Assembly (NCBI RefSeq): GCF_005082145.1
Contig: NZ_CP034897.1
Span: forward strand, 186,001-250,000
From: Buchnera aphidicola (Aphis craccivora)
GTDB taxonomy: Bacteria > Pseudomonadota > Gammaproteobacteria > Enterobacterales > Enterobacteriaceae
Direction of reading: 5' to 3'
DNA: 64,000 nucleotides
Shown here in pieces: positions 47,885-58,891 of the stretch. How positions within the stretch are numbered: position 1 is the stretch's first letter; every line of letters begins with the position of its first letter. The notes below the pieces were generated by a model that saw nothing but the letters and a program-made list of their open reading frames with translations, had not been told where the DNA came from and made no database searches. The translations under genes were made by a program, and so were the position numbers.

Positions 47885-49332
47885 ATTATCACTTTTTTAT
47901 TTTTTTGAATAAAAATTTTATTAGCTAACTTTTCTATATTTCCAGCACCTTGTATCAAAATAATATCATTTCCATTCAAATAATGAACAATAAAATTTAA
48001 TATGAGTTTGTAATTTTCAACGAAAACTATGTTCATATTTTTTGTTTTTTTAATGTCATTATATAGTGATTTACTATTTGCTCCAGAAATAATATTTTCA
48101 TTTGCAGAATAAACGTTCAATATTAATAATGTATCTACTTGAGATAAAACTTTAATAAAATCGTTATATAAATTATATGTTCTTGTATATCGATGAGGTT
48201 GAAATATCATTATTAAATTTTTTTTAGGCCAGCTAGTTCTTATTGTTTTAATATTTTCTAATAATTCAGTTGGATGATGACCATAGTCGTCTATTAACAT
48301 AATATTTTTTTTAAAAATTTTCTTTGTTTTGATTGAGATTTTTCCAAGATATTCAAATCTTCTACAAGTTCCTTGAAAATTTTTCAATGATTTAAGAATA
48401 TTTTGATCGGATATGTTTTGGTTTATCGCTACCGCTACTGCAGCTGCTGCATTTAAAGCATTATGTTTTCCAGGTATTTTTAAAATAACTTTTAAATTGG
48501 ATTGATTTTTTCGGACTAAAGTAAAATTTGAAATAAAATTATTTTGTTTGTAATAAGAAATGTGAATTTCTGCAGTTTTATCAAATCCATATGTAATTAT
48601 TTTGCATTTTATTTTTGGGATTATATCTTTTATAGCATTATTATCTATACATAATATAACAGTACCATTTAATGGGATGGTGTTTATAAATTTTAAAAAT
48701 GATTTTTTTAGTAAATTAAAATCATTATTATAATAATTCATATGATCAGGTTCAATATTAGTCACAATAATAGTTTTTGGAGTTAAATAAAGAAATGAAC
48801 CATCGCTTTCATCTGCTTCTGCAATAAGATAATTAGAATATCCTAGTTTGGAATAAGAATTGATTGATTTTATTAAACCACCGTTGATAGCAGTAGGATC
48901 TAATTTATTTTCATGAAATATATCAAAAATCATTGCAGTAGTAGTTGTTTTTCCATGTGTCCCAGAAATAGCTATTCCAAATTTATATTGCATTAATATT
49001 TGTAACATTTCTGCTCTTAATAATATAGGAATATTTTTTTTTTTTGCTTCTATTATTTCTGGATTAGTTAATGAAATAGCGCTAGATATAACAATTAAAT
49101 CAATATTCTCAATATTTTTTTTAGAATGTTGAAAATAAATAATTGCTCCTAATTTCACTAGTTTTTGTGTAATTAAAGTTTTTGATATATCTGAACCACT
49201 TATTTTATATCCCAATTGTAATAAAATTAAAGCAATTCCATTCATTCCAGAGCCTCCAATTCCTATGAAATGAATTTTATTTAATAGTTTATTTTTAAAG
49301 AAATCATTTTGTTTTATATTTTTTATATTCAT
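47881..49332 (-). CDS. murC: UDP-N-acetylmuramate--L-alanine ligase
   Basis: Adds L-Ala to UDP-MurNAc, the first Mur-ligase step. The protein has 483 residues (E. coli 491). N-terminal nucleotide fold [17 protein letters not shown] loop [25 protein letters not shown]; ligase core with [12 protein letters not shown] and [14 protein letters not shown]. It follows murG by 20 bp and overlaps ddlB by 4 bp. Confidence 0.97.
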   Translation of the reverse strand: MNIKNIKQNDFFKNKLLNKIHFIGIGGSGMNGIALILLQLGYKISGSDISKTLITQKLVKLGAIIYFQHSKKNIENIDLIVISSAISLTNPEIIEAKKKNIPILLRAEMLQILMQYKFGIAISGTHGKTTTTAMIFDIFHENKLDPTAINGGLIKSINSYSKLGYSNYLIAEADESDGSFLYLTPKTIIVTNIEPDHMNYYNNDFNLLKKSFLKFINTIPLNGTVILCIDNNAIKDIIPKIKCKIITYGFDKTAEIHISYYKQNNFISNFTLVRKNQSNLKVILKIPGKHNALNAAAAVAVAINQNISDQNILKSLKNFQGTCRRFEYLGKISIKTKKIFKKNIMLIDDYGHHPTELLENIKTIRTSWPKKNLIMIFQPHRYTRTYNLYNDFIKVLSQVDTLLILNVYSANENIISGANSKSLYNDIKKTKNMNIVFVENYKLILNFIVHYLNGNDIILIQGAGNIEKLANKIFIQKNKKVII

Positions 49333-49352
49333 TTTTTATATTTTTCAAGAAT

Positions 49353-50414
49353 CTATTTTTTAGAAATATTATTAATTATTTTAAAAATTTTCATTGTAGA
49401 GTTTTTCACTCTAAGAGAAAATGCTTTTTTTGCCATTACAAATAATTTTTCTCGATCTAAAGAGTTCAATATGTTTAATATGGATTTTATATTAAATTTA
49501 GATTGCTCAATAATTTTTGCAGCACCATTATTTTTTAAATCTTGTGCATTTAATAATTGTTGTTGATCTTTGTGCGGGTATGGTATAAAAATTGCTCCGA
49601 GCCCAACAGTAGCAATTTCACTTACAGTTAATGCGCCAGAACGAGATATAATCACATCAGCCCATGTGTATGCAGAAGCTATATCTTCAATAAAACAATT
49701 AATTATGTGTTGATGTAATCCATATTTTTGATATTTTTTTTTTGTTTTTTCTAGTTCATTTTTTCCAGCTTGATGCCAAATAATAACTTTTGATTTTAAA
49801 AATAATGATATCTTAGGCAAGATTCTATTAAAAATAGATGCACCTTGACTGCCTCCAACAATCAATATTCTTAGAGGACCGAATCTATTTTTAAAACGAT
49901 ATATAGGAGATGGAATTTTTATAATATCTTCACGAATTGGGTTTCCTACAACTTCAGCATTTGGTAAAGAACCTGGAAAAGCTTGCATATTTTTTGTTGA
50001 TATTTTAGAAAGTAATCGATTTGTAATACCTGGAATTTTATTTTGTTCATGTAAAACAAAAGGAATTTTTGAAGTCCACGCTGCCAATCCTCCAGGACCA
50101 GATACATATCCTCCCATACCTAATATAATATTTGGTAAATAATTATTTATAATTTTTTTTATTTTAAAATATGATTTTAATATATGTATTGGAGAAGAAA
50201 CTACGGTTTTAAAATTAGCATTTCTTAATCCATTTATATTAATAAAATGCATTTTAATGTTATATTTAGGAACAACATCAGATTCTATTTTATTTTTTGT
50301 TCCTATCCAATTTACATCCCATCCATTTTGAATTAAATAATTTGCTATAGTAATAGCTGGAAAAACATGACCGCCACTACCTCCTGCCATAATTATAATT
50401 TTTTTAGCACTCAT
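49353..50414 (-). CDS. murG: Lipid II synthase MurG
   Basis: Glycosyltransferase that adds GlcNAc to lipid I on the cytoplasmic face of the membrane. The protein has 353 residues (E. coli 355). G-loop GGSGGHVFPAITIANYL; second G-loop GMGGYVSGPGGLAAW; third ILIVGGSQGASIFN; UDP-GlcNAc site SRSGALTVSEIATVGLGAIFIPYP. Its start codon directly abuts the ftsW stop codon (TAA then ATG), so translation is probably coupled. Confidence 0.97.
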   Translation of the reverse strand: MSAKKIIIMAGGSGGHVFPAITIANYLIQNGWDVNWIGTKNKIESDVVPKYNIKMHFININGLRNANFKTVVSSPIHILKSYFKIKKIINNYLPNIILGMGGYVSGPGGLAAWTSKIPFVLHEQNKIPGITNRLLSKISTKNMQAFPGSLPNAEVVGNPIREDIIKIPSPIYRFKNRFGPLRILIVGGSQGASIFNRILPKISLFLKSKVIIWHQAGKNELEKTKKKYQKYGLHQHIINCFIEDIASAYTWADVIISRSGALTVSEIATVGLGAIFIPYPHKDQQQLLNAQDLKNNGAAKIIEQSKFNIKSILNILNSLDREKLFVMAKKAFSLRVKNSTMKIFKIINNISKK

Positions 50415-51577
50415 TTAATTTTCCTTAGGTAGGGCTTGGTTTTCGCTTAACCTTAGTTCAAAATCAATTCGCAATAAAATACAAATAGCCATTAAATTAA
50501 TAATTAAACTTGAACCTCCATAACTAATTAACGGCAAAGTTAATCCTTTAGTTGGTAATATACCAGTAACAGCTCCAATATTAATTAAAGTTTGAAAACT
50601 AAACCATAAACCAATGGAACAAGCTAAAAAACCAGAAAAAATTTGTTTTTTTTCTAAAGATTTTTGTCCAATATACATAGCTCGAAAAGAAATTAAGAAA
50701 ATAGTTAACAATATTAAGAAACAACCTATATATCCCAATTCTTCTCCTATAATAGAAAATATAAAATCACTATGTGCTTCTGGTAAATAATTTAGTTTTT
50801 GTATTGAATTTCCTAATCCTTGTCCAAAAAAATGACCTCTTCCTAAAGCAATTAACGATTGTGTCAATTGATATCCGTTGCCAAATGGATCTTTCCAAGG
50901 ATTCCAAAACGATAATATTCTATTCATACGATATGGTTTTATTAATATTAAAAATATTACCATTAATAATGCTAATAAAATAATTGAAAAAAATTGTTTT
51001 ATTTTTGCACCGGAAAGAAATAAAACTGATAAAACAGTAAGAAATAAAACAACAACTGTTCCTAAATCAGGCTCTGCTAATAAAAGGATCGATTGAATAG
51101 TAATAATACCCATGGGCTTGAAAAATCCCCAAAAGTTATTATGTACTTCTTTGATTTTTCTAGAAAGGTAATTAGATATATAAAGAAAAGAAGAAATTTT
51201 GCATATTTCAGCAGGTTGTATATGTAATATACCTATACTTATCCATCTATAAGATCCATGTACTGATTTTCCTATTAATAATACAAAAATAAGCAATAAT
51301 ACTGAAAATATTAGTATAATATTACTATATTCTTTCCAAGAAATCACAGGTATACGTAAAAAAACAAAAGATAATAAAAATATTAAAATAAAATAAAATA
51401 TTTCTCTTTTTGCAAAAAAAAAGGGATCTTTGTACAAACTTTGTCCTATAGGTATAGATGTAGATATCACCATTATTAATCCGGTAACACATAAAGCTAA
51501 AGTTAACCATACTAGTAGTCTGTCATATAATATGATATATTTTTTTTTACTTTTTTTTATTTTTTTTTTAAAAACAT
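50415..51577 (-). CDS. ftsW: Septal peptidoglycan polymerase FtsW (start frameshifted at a poly(A) tract)
   Basis: SEDS-family membrane glycosyltransferase working with FtsI at the septum. Core motifs: [35 protein letters not shown]. The first ATG in this frame (51473) would remove the first membrane helix. Yet the frame stays open upstream and encodes [20 protein letters not shown], which aligns with E. coli [20 protein letters not shown], so it is coding. It has no start codon of its own; an ATG at 51577, overlapping the murD stop, is separated from it by an A10 tract (51560-51569) and becomes in frame with one extra A, giving 387 residues. I infer transcriptional slippage. Confidence 0.88.
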
Positions 51578-52899
51578 TAACTTATTTCCTTTGATAATGT
51601 TATAAAAAGATCACCTCTTTCTTCAAAGTTTTTAAATTGATCTTTACTACTACATCCTGGAGATAACAGCACTACATCACCTGATATTGCTTCTTTAGAA
51701 ATTAAAGTTATAGCTTGTTTTAAATCTTCAACATAAATAGATTTTTTTTGACATATTTTTGCTATATTTGCACCATCTTTTCCAAAACAATATACTTTAA
51801 TTTTTAATTTTTCTAAATAATTTTTTAGAACATTAAAATCAGCAGATTTTTTATCCCCTCCTAATAATAATCTTATTGTTCCTTGAATATTAATATTTTC
51901 TAAAGCAGCTTTAGTACTATTAACATTTGTAGATTTTGAATCGTTAATCCAAGATATATTATTGCGTTTATGTATTATTTGAAATCGGTGTGGTAAATTT
52001 AAAAAACTACTAAGTACTATTTTAGTTTTTTCCCGAGGAAAATTCATAGCATCTGAAATTGCTAATGATACTAAAGCATTTTCATAGCTTTGATATCCGT
52101 ATAGTGATGTTTTCGATATATCAAGTATTTTTTCTTTTTTACAATACAAAAAAACATTACCTTCAATATTATCAATATAATAATCACTATCTTTTGTTCC
52201 AAAAGTAATATATTTTTTATGTTGATTCTTTAAATGAAAAATTTTTTCTTTCAAATTTACTAAGCATATTTCTGAATTTTTATAAATAGATAATTTTATT
52301 TTTTTATATTGCTGAAATCCTTTTGGGTATCTATCTAAATGATCTTCGTTAATATTAAGTACTACAGCTATTTTTGATTTTAAGCTAAATATATTTTCTA
52401 GTTGAAAACTAGATAGTTCTAGTATATATAAATCAGTTTTTTTTTCTAACATTTCTAATGCTGGAAATCCAATATTTCCTCCTAAATGCACTTTATATCC
52501 TGATTTTTTTGCAATTTTTTTAACCATTGTAGCTACGGTGCTTTTTCCATTAGTTCCTGTAATAGAAATAATTGGAGATTTTGCTTCTCTACAAAATAGC
52601 TCAATGTCACTAATTATTTCAATACCCAATGTCCGAGCTTGTATTAAAATAGGTTTAAAAGAAGATATTCCAGGACTAATAATAATTAAATCTGATTCTA
52701 AAATCCATGTTTTTTCTAAATATCCTACTTTATATTGAACAACTTTAGGAATTTTATTTAAATAATAAGGTTTTTTAGATTCATCAATTATTTTAGGAAT
52801 TATTCCTCTTTTTAAAAAAAAACGCATACAAGATATACCAGTTAAACCTAAACCTAAAATTAATATTTTTTTCTTTGAATACTTCTTATACGGCATCAT
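51577..52899 (-). CDS. murD: UDP-N-acetylmuramoylalanine--D-glutamate ligase
   Basis: Adds D-Glu to UDP-MurNAc-L-Ala. The protein has 440 residues (E. coli 438). Nucleotide fold [20 protein letters not shown] loop [74 protein letters not shown]. Its first 14 bp overlap the end of mraY, and its stop overlaps the proposed ftsW start (TAATG). Confidence 0.97.
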   Translation of the reverse strand: MMPYKKYSKKKILILGLGLTGISCMRFFLKRGIIPKIIDESKKPYYLNKIPKVVQYKVGYLEKTWILESDLIIISPGISSFKPILIQARTLGIEIISDIELFCREAKSPIISITGTNGKSTVATMVKKIAKKSGYKVHLGGNIGFPALEMLEKKTDLYILELSSFQLENIFSLKSKIAVVLNINEDHLDRYPKGFQQYKKIKLSIYKNSEICLVNLKEKIFHLKNQHKKYITFGTKDSDYYIDNIEGNVFLYCKKEKILDISKTSLYGYQSYENALVSLAISDAMNFPREKTKIVLSSFLNLPHRFQIIHKRNNISWINDSKSTNVNSTKAALENINIQGTIRLLLGGDKKSADFNVLKNYLEKLKIKVYCFGKDGANIAKICQKKSIYVEDLKQAITLISKEAISGDVVLLSPGCSSKDQFKNFEERGDLFITLSKEIS

Positions 52900-53962
52900 G
52901 TATCCTTAAAGATATAATTCCTAATAATAATAATATAAACGATATTATCCAAAATCTAATAGTAATTAAAGGTTCTGATAATCCTTTTATTTCGTAATGA
53001 TGGTGAATCGGGGCCATTTTGAATATTCTTTTTTTTCTAATTTTAAAGTAGATTATTTGTAATATTACAGACATAGTTTCAAAAACAAAAACACCACCCA
53101 TTATTAACAATAATAACTCTTGATGTAGCAATATAGATATTATTCCTAATGCACCGCCTAGTGATAAAGATCCAACATCTCCCATAAATATTTTAGCTGG
53201 ATAAGTATTAAACCATAAAAATCCTAATCCAGAACCAACAATTGCTCCACATAATACGCTTAATTCATTTGCTTTTTCTGAATAAGAAATATTTATATAA
53301 CTAGACAAATTAATATCAGAACTAAAATAAGCAATTAAACCAAATCCAAATGATAAAAGAATTACTGGCATAATCGCTAATCCATCTAATCCATCTGTTA
53401 AATTCACTCCATTACTTGTACCTACAATAACAAAGTAAGAGAAAAATACATAAAAATAATTTATTTTTACAGGTATAGAAGTGTAAAAAGGAATTATTAG
53501 TTCAATAGAAATATTATTATTTTTTTCAGAATACATTATATAAATAATGAATATAGCAATTATTGACAACAAAAAAAATTTATATGATATTTTTAATCCA
53601 GTTGAATTATTAAATTTAATTTTTTTATAATCATCTAATAACCCAATTAAGCCGTATCCTAATATAATCGCAAGAACGTACCAAATATATATATTATTTA
53701 AATCACAATAAAGAAAAGTAGATATGCATATTGAAATAATGATAAATACTCCTCCCATAGTAGGAGTATTATTTTTATCAAAATGTTTAATAGGTCCATC
53801 AGTTCTTATAACTTGAAATTTTTGTAATTTTTTAAAATAAGATATAATATATGGTCCAATAAATAAATTAATAAAAAATGATGTTAATAAACTAAATATT
53901 ATTCGAAAAGAAATAAAAGTAAATGTTTTAAAATTCAAGTATTTATTAATTAAAAATATCAT
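52886..53962 (-). CDS. mraY: Phospho-N-acetylmuramoyl-pentapeptide transferase
   Basis: Integral membrane enzyme that makes lipid I from UDP-MurNAc-pentapeptide and undecaprenyl phosphate. The protein has 358 residues (E. coli 360) and about ten membrane helices. Catalytic motifs: GLLDDYKK, NLTDGLDGLAI, FNTYPAKIFMGDVGSL, and the cytoplasmic MAPIHHHYEIKG. It overlaps the end of murF by 17 bp and the start of murD by 14 bp, an unusually tight junction in this otherwise loosely packed genome. Confidence 0.97.
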   Translation of the reverse strand: MIFLINKYLNFKTFTFISFRIIFSLLTSFFINLFIGPYIISYFKKLQKFQVIRTDGPIKHFDKNNTPTMGGVFIIISICISTFLYCDLNNIYIWYVLAIILGYGLIGLLDDYKKIKFNNSTGLKISYKFFLLSIIAIFIIYIMYSEKNNNISIELIIPFYTSIPVKINYFYVFFSYFVIVGTSNGVNLTDGLDGLAIMPVILLSFGFGLIAYFSSDINLSSYINISYSEKANELSVLCGAIVGSGLGFLWFNTYPAKIFMGDVGSLSLGGALGIISILLHQELLLLIMGGVFVFETMSVILQIIYFKIRKKRIFKMAPIHHHYEIKGLSEPLITIRFWIISFILLLLGIISLRIHDAV

Positions 53963-55327
53963 TTTTTTTATACTCTTTTATTAAATATTCTATGATTTTT
54001 TCCATTTTCATATGACGTGAACCTTTAATTAAAATTGTACTTTTGTTTTGTTTTAACATTGTTTCTTTTAATTTTTTAGTTAACATATTTTTATGTTTTT
54101 CTGAAAAATGTTTTCCATTTTTACAGATTTTAAAAATTTCGTTACTATATTTTCCAAAAGTAAAAATATAATCAATATTTGATACATTAGCAATATTTCC
54201 TATGATTTTATGGTATAAAATACTTTTTTCACCTAATTCTGCCATATCTCCTATGACTAATATTTTATAACCTGGCATTTTTTCTAAAATTTTAATTGCT
54301 ATAATCATAGAAGCAACGTTCGAGTTATATGTATCATTAATTAAAATTGTATTTTTATTTAATTGAATAGGTTCTAATCGTCCAGGTATAATAGGAGATT
54401 TTAATAGTCCAATTTGAATTTGTTTTAGTGGTGTATGAATAGAAAATGCAAGAGCACTAGCAGCTAAGGCATTAGATATACTTTGATAACCCAAATAAGG
54501 TAATACAATATTTATTGTACCAGATGGTGTATGCATAATAAAACATGTTTGATTTGCATAAATTTTAATATTAGTAGCAAAAAAATCACTTTCTTTTTTT
54601 TTTTAACAGAAAAATAAAATATTTTTTTATTTTGAATTTTTTTTCTCCATTGCGATAAATGATGACTGTCTAAATTAATAATAACTGTGCCTTTATTTTT
54701 TAAACAAGATAATATTTCTGATTTTTCTTTTGATATTCCCAATAATGATTTGAATCCTTCCAAATGTGAATAATAAATATTATTTATTAGCGCAATATTT
54801 GGTTGAGCAATTTTTGAAATATAATGGATTTCACCTGGATTATTGGATCCTAACTCAATTATCCCATATTTATCTATTTTTTTTAACTTTAATAAAGTAA
54901 TAGGGACTCCTATGTGATTATTTTCATTGTTCGTAGTATATATGATATTATGTTTTTTTTTCAGTATAGAAGCAGTCATTTCTTTTACTGAAGTTTTCCC
55001 GCAAGATCCAGTGATAGCTAATATTTTTGGGTCAATTATATTACGAAGCCAAGCAGCAATTTGTCCTAAAGCAATAGTAGTATCTTCAACTATAACATAA
55101 GAAATACAAGATATTATTTGTCTATCAGCTATTATTGCTGAACATCCATTTTTTATAGCTTCTTTGATAAAAGAATGTGCATCAAACTTTTTACCCTTTA
55201 ACGCAATAAACAAGCTATTTGGTACTATATTTTTAGTATTAGTGATAATATTATCTATTATAATGTTTTTTCCAAATAACAAACCATTTGTAATACTTGC
55301 AATTTTTTTTAACGAAATAGGAATCAT
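53946..55327 (-). CDS. murF: UDP-MurNAc-tripeptide--D-Ala-D-Ala ligase (frameshifted at a poly(A) tract)
   Basis: Adds D-Ala-D-Ala to complete the pentapeptide. As sequenced it is split: the first part (55327 to 54512) carries the N-terminal domain and ATP loop GSCGKTSVKEM, then goes out of frame after V241 at an A11 tract (54594-54604). The correct frame resumes at once (ESDFFATNIKIYANQTCF, then MHTPSG) and runs to 53946 with GRLEPIQLNKN, NDTYNSNVASM, VIGDMAELG and ILIKGSRHM. One extra A gives 460 residues (E. coli 452). The break is inside the ATPase domain, so two separate pieces should not work; both parts are otherwise undamaged, pointing to slippage or a sequencing error. Confidence 0.92.
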
Positions 55328-56817
55328 GTTGTGTTTTCCAATAAATTTGATACTATTTCTTGATCTGATTGGTAAATATACTGATTTCCAATTATTTGAT
55401 AATTTTCATGTCCTTTTCCAGCAATAAAAATTATATCATTAATGTTTGCTCGAAAAAATACATAAGAAATAGCTTTTTTTCTATTTGGAATAATTATTAT
55501 TTTTTCTTTTTTTATACATCCGCTAATAATTTCTTGAATAATTTGATTTTGATTTTCATTTCTTGGATTATCATTAGTGATAATTACTTTATTTGCTATT
55601 TTTTCAGCAATTTTTCCCATTAAAGGACGTTTTTTTTTATCTCTTTCTCCTCCGCAACCAAATATACACCATATTTTTTTTTGTGAATATTGTAATTTAA
55701 TAGCATTTAGAGATTTTTCTAATGCATCGGGGGTATGAGCATAATCTATTATACAAATTGGTTTTTTAATAAGATGAAATTTTTGCATTCGCCCATATAC
55801 CGGAGCAAGTTGAATAGATGTTTTAATGAGATCAGATAATTTATGATTCATTTCTAACATGCATGCTAGTGCTAATAATAAATTTTCTATGTTAAATTTT
55901 CCTATTAAACAAGTAGATAAAATTCCACTTCCCCAACTAGATTCAAATTTTACATCAGTTTTTTCATTATAAACTTTAATATGAATAGCATTTATCCATT
56001 TTGTAGAATATTTTTTTTGTTTATGATCTTTAATTGTGACTGCAACTGTATATTTATTAGAAAAAGTTTTTAACCAATTCTTTGCATATGTATCATTAGC
56101 ATTTAATATTATTTTTTTTACTTTATGATCTGTAAAAAGTGAACGTTTAGCTAATTCATATTTTTTCATATTTTTATGATAATCTAAATGATCTTGTGTT
56201 AAATTAGTAAATATTGCAGTATGAAAAAAAATATTTTTAACACGATTTTGAGACAAACCATGTGAAGATACTTCTATAGTTACGAAGTTAACTTTATCTA
56301 ATACTGAATGTAGAAATGATTGTATATCGATAGCTGATGAAGTTGTATTTTTTGTAGGTTTTAATGATTTATAAAACCCATTTCCAAGGGTCCCCATTGT
56401 TGCAATTTTATTTCCTAATAATTCACTCCATTGATTAATTAGCTGTGTTACTGTAGTTTTTCCATTTGTTCCAGTAATACCAATTACTTTTAATTTACTG
56501 CTTGGTTTATGATAGAATCTTTCAGCTAAATTTGAAAGTTCTTGAGATAATTTAAAAAAAGATATTATAGGAATATTGTTAATATAGTTTATTTTCCCAT
56601 GTTGTTTTTTTTCTGTCGTTTCAGATAAAACTGCTACTACTTTTTTAGAGATCGCTTCAAAAATAAAATCATGTCCATCTTTTTTTTTACCCTTAATAGC
56701 AATAAAGATATCTTTAGATTTTAATTTTCTGCTATCTAGAACTAGATTATTTATATTTTTTTTTGGAAGATTTTTAATCCAAGGTAATAAAAAATATTTT
56801 AAGTTATTTTCTTTCAT
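55324..56817 (-). CDS. murE: UDP-MurNAc-L-Ala-D-Glu--meso-diaminopimelate ligase
   Basis: Adds meso-diaminopimelate to the peptidoglycan precursor. The protein has 497 residues (E. coli 495). ATP loop GITGTNGKTTVTQLINQ; TSSAIDIQSFLHSV; EVSSHGLSQNRV; FTNLTQDHLDYH. The motif TNDNPRNENQ contains DNPR, the mark of diaminopimelate rather than lysine specificity. It overlaps murF by 4 bp (ATGA type). Confidence 0.97.
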   Translation of the reverse strand: MKENNLKYFLLPWIKNLPKKNINNLVLDSRKLKSKDIFIAIKGKKKDGHDFIFEAISKKVVAVLSETTEKKQHGKINYINNIPIISFFKLSQELSNLAERFYHKPSSKLKVIGITGTNGKTTVTQLINQWSELLGNKIATMGTLGNGFYKSLKPTKNTTSSAIDIQSFLHSVLDKVNFVTIEVSSHGLSQNRVKNIFFHTAIFTNLTQDHLDYHKNMKKYELAKRSLFTDHKVKKIILNANDTYAKNWLKTFSNKYTVAVTIKDHKQKKYSTKWINAIHIKVYNEKTDVKFESSWGSGILSTCLIGKFNIENLLLALACMLEMNHKLSDLIKTSIQLAPVYGRMQKFHLIKKPICIIDYAHTPDALEKSLNAIKLQYSQKKIWCIFGCGGERDKKKRPLMGKIAEKIANKVIITNDNPRNENQNQIIQEIISGCIKKEKIIIIPNRKKAISYVFFRANINDIIFIAGKGHENYQIIGNQYIYQSDQEIVSNLLENTT

Positions 56818-56848
56818 TAAATTTTATTTAAATTTATTACTATTATTT

Positions 56849-58561
56849 TTATAAGTTATCTGGTTTAATTTTCATTGTTTTTAATACTAAAGTCATTATT
56901 TTACTAAAAATTGGAGCAGAAACTGCACCTCCGTAATATTGATTTCCTTTAGGGTTGTCAACTACGATGATTAAAGAAAATTTTGGATTTCTAGCAGGAG
57001 CAACACCTGCAGTGTAAGCTATATATTTTTTAATATAACATCCATGAATACCAACTTTTTTTGCTGTTCCTGTTTTAATAGCAATACGATATTTTTTTAT
57101 GCCTGATTGATTATCAATTTCATTTGGTTGAACAGTTTTTTCCATCATATTAAGTACTTTTTTGACATATTCTTGAGGGAAGATTCTTTTTTCGTATACT
57201 GGATGATTTATTTTAACAATAGAAAGTGGCCGATAAATTCCATAACTTCCAATAGTGGTATATAATCTAGCTAATTGCAGAGGTGTTACCATTAACCCAT
57301 ATCCGAAAGAAAAAGTTGCTTTTTCTAAATTTGATAACACTTTCTTTTTAGGTAAAAATCCCTTGTTTTCTCCAATTAATCCTAAGTTAGTTGGTTGCCC
57401 TAATCCAAACTTTAAATATGTATTAATTAAATCTTCACTATTCATAGAAAGTGCGATTTTTGATACTCCAACATTACTAGATTTCTGCAATATTCCTGCA
57501 ATATTTAATTTTTCATGATATGATACATCTTTAATTTGATGTTTTCTAATAAAAAAAGGTTTTGTGTTTATTATTGAATTTGGTTTAATCAATCCTTTTT
57601 TTAAAGCTTCCATGATAACTATAGGTTTAACTGTAGAACCTGGTTCAAAAACATCTGTAATAGCTCTATTTCGAAAATTTTTTGAAACTGTATATTGTCT
57701 TTCGTTTGGATTATATGCAGGACTAGTAGCCATTGATAATACTTCCCCAGTTTTGATATCAATTAAAACAGCAATTCCAAAATCTGCTTTATTTTTACTT
57801 ACGCCTTCACATAATTGTTGGTAAGTAATAGTTTGAAGTTCTTTATTAATACTTAATACTAAATTTTTAGAGCTAGATTTATTAATTAAAGATTCATTTT
57901 CAATCACATGACCTTGATTATCTTTTCTTATTTTTCTTTTACCTGGTTTACCCGTTAAGTGGTCATTAAAACTTTTTTCTACACCTTCTATACCTTCGTC
58001 ATCTATATTATTAAATCCAATAAGTTGCGCGGCGATTTTACCAGAAGGATAATAGCGTTTTGCTTCTTCTGTTAAATATATACCAGGTAATTTTAGTGCT
58101 TTAACGTATTCACCAAGTTCTGGGGCAACTTGACGCGCTAAATAAATAAATTTTAAATCTTTATCATAATTGACATGAAAAATAATTTTTTTTAATGGAA
58201 TAGAAAGAATGTTAGATAATGCTTGCCATCTTATATTATTTTCAATATCTATACTATTTTGATGGATCATACTAGGGTCTATAAAAACTGCATTTACTGG
58301 AACAGTAACAGCTAATGGGTACCCCAAACGATCGTTAATAATTCCTCTGGTATTTATAACAGGTTGTATTCTTAACGTTCTACGATCTCCTTCATATGAT
58401 AGTTTTTTGGCATCAATAACTTGAAGAAATATTATACGTAATGTTAAGATAATCAAAAATGAAAAAACAATAATACATAATGCTATAAAACGCCAGTTTA
58501 TATAAATCGTTTTTCTTGTTTTTTTTTCTTTAAATAACTTTATTTTTTTTTTGGTATACAT
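56849..58561 (-). CDS. ftsI: Penicillin-binding protein 3 (septal transpeptidase)
   Basis: Class B PBP that cross-links septal peptidoglycan with FtsW. The protein has 570 residues (E. coli 588). Membrane anchor about 26-47 ([21 protein letters not shown]); non-penicillin-binding module with [14 protein letters not shown]; transpeptidase boxes STVK in [18 protein letters not shown] in [13 protein letters not shown] and KTGT in [11 protein letters not shown]. An A10 tract at codons 4-7 (58543-58552) is in frame. It lies 81 bp after ftsL. Confidence 0.97.
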   Translation of the reverse strand: MYTKKKIKLFKEKKTRKTIYINWRFIALCIIVFSFLIILTLRIIFLQVIDAKKLSYEGDRRTLRIQPVINTRGIINDRLGYPLAVTVPVNAVFIDPSMIHQNSIDIENNIRWQALSNILSIPLKKIIFHVNYDKDLKFIYLARQVAPELGEYVKALKLPGIYLTEEAKRYYPSGKIAAQLIGFNNIDDEGIEGVEKSFNDHLTGKPGKRKIRKDNQGHVIENESLINKSSSKNLVLSINKELQTITYQQLCEGVSKNKADFGIAVLIDIKTGEVLSMATSPAYNPNERQYTVSKNFRNRAITDVFEPGSTVKPIVIMEALKKGLIKPNSIINTKPFFIRKHQIKDVSYHEKLNIAGILQKSSNVGVSKIALSMNSEDLINTYLKFGLGQPTNLGLIGENKGFLPKKKVLSNLEKATFSFGYGLMVTPLQLARLYTTIGSYGIYRPLSIVKINHPVYEKRIFPQEYVKKVLNMMEKTVQPNEIDNQSGIKKYRIAIKTGTAKKVGIHGCYIKKYIAYTAGVAPARNPKFSLIIVVDNPKGNQYYGGAVSAPIFSKIMTLVLKTMKIKPDNL

Positions 58562-58642
58562 TTTATAATTATCTTGTTTTTATGATTTTTTTAAAAAAAT
58601 TAATGAAATTTATATATTATTAAAATAATTAAATGTTTTTGA

Positions 58643-58891
58643 TTAATCAATTGGGGGCGTAGCAAGAGTATTTTTTTCGATAATTAAATTTCTCCATTCA
58701 TCATTTTTTTTTTTGTATTCTATACGTAATTTTTCTTCTTCAGCAATTAACATACGGGTTTTATAAACTACAATCACAATAGAATTTGCAGATAATATTA
58801 TTGCAAATAATAAAATTAAATGTATCTTTCCATATAAAAAAAAATCATTTTTAATAATATTCGGTAAATCATAATGTTCTTTTTTATTCAT
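58643..58891 (-). CDS. ftsL: Cell division protein FtsL, shortened
   Basis: Bitopic membrane protein of the divisome; in E. coli it pairs with FtsB and FtsQ and activates FtsWI. The protein has only 82 residues (E. coli 121). Membrane segment about 23-43 ([20 protein letters not shown]) and a periplasmic coiled-coil after it ([25 protein letters not shown]). The cytoplasmic tail is about 20 residues and the far C-terminus is trimmed. Identification rests on position between rsmH and ftsI plus this topology. It overlaps rsmH by 8 bp. ftsQ is missing from the cluster. Confidence 0.9.
   Translation of the reverse strand: MNKKEHYDLPNIIKNDFFLYGKIHLILLFAIILSANSIVIVVYKTRMLIAEEEKLRIEYKKKNDEWRNLIIEKNTLATPPID

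Noticed and set aside
54512-54536. murF as two separate functional proteins with reinitiation at the internal ATG
   Set aside because: The split falls inside the ATPase domain and the first frame ends in unrelated residues, so independent function is unlikely; slippage or error explains it better.
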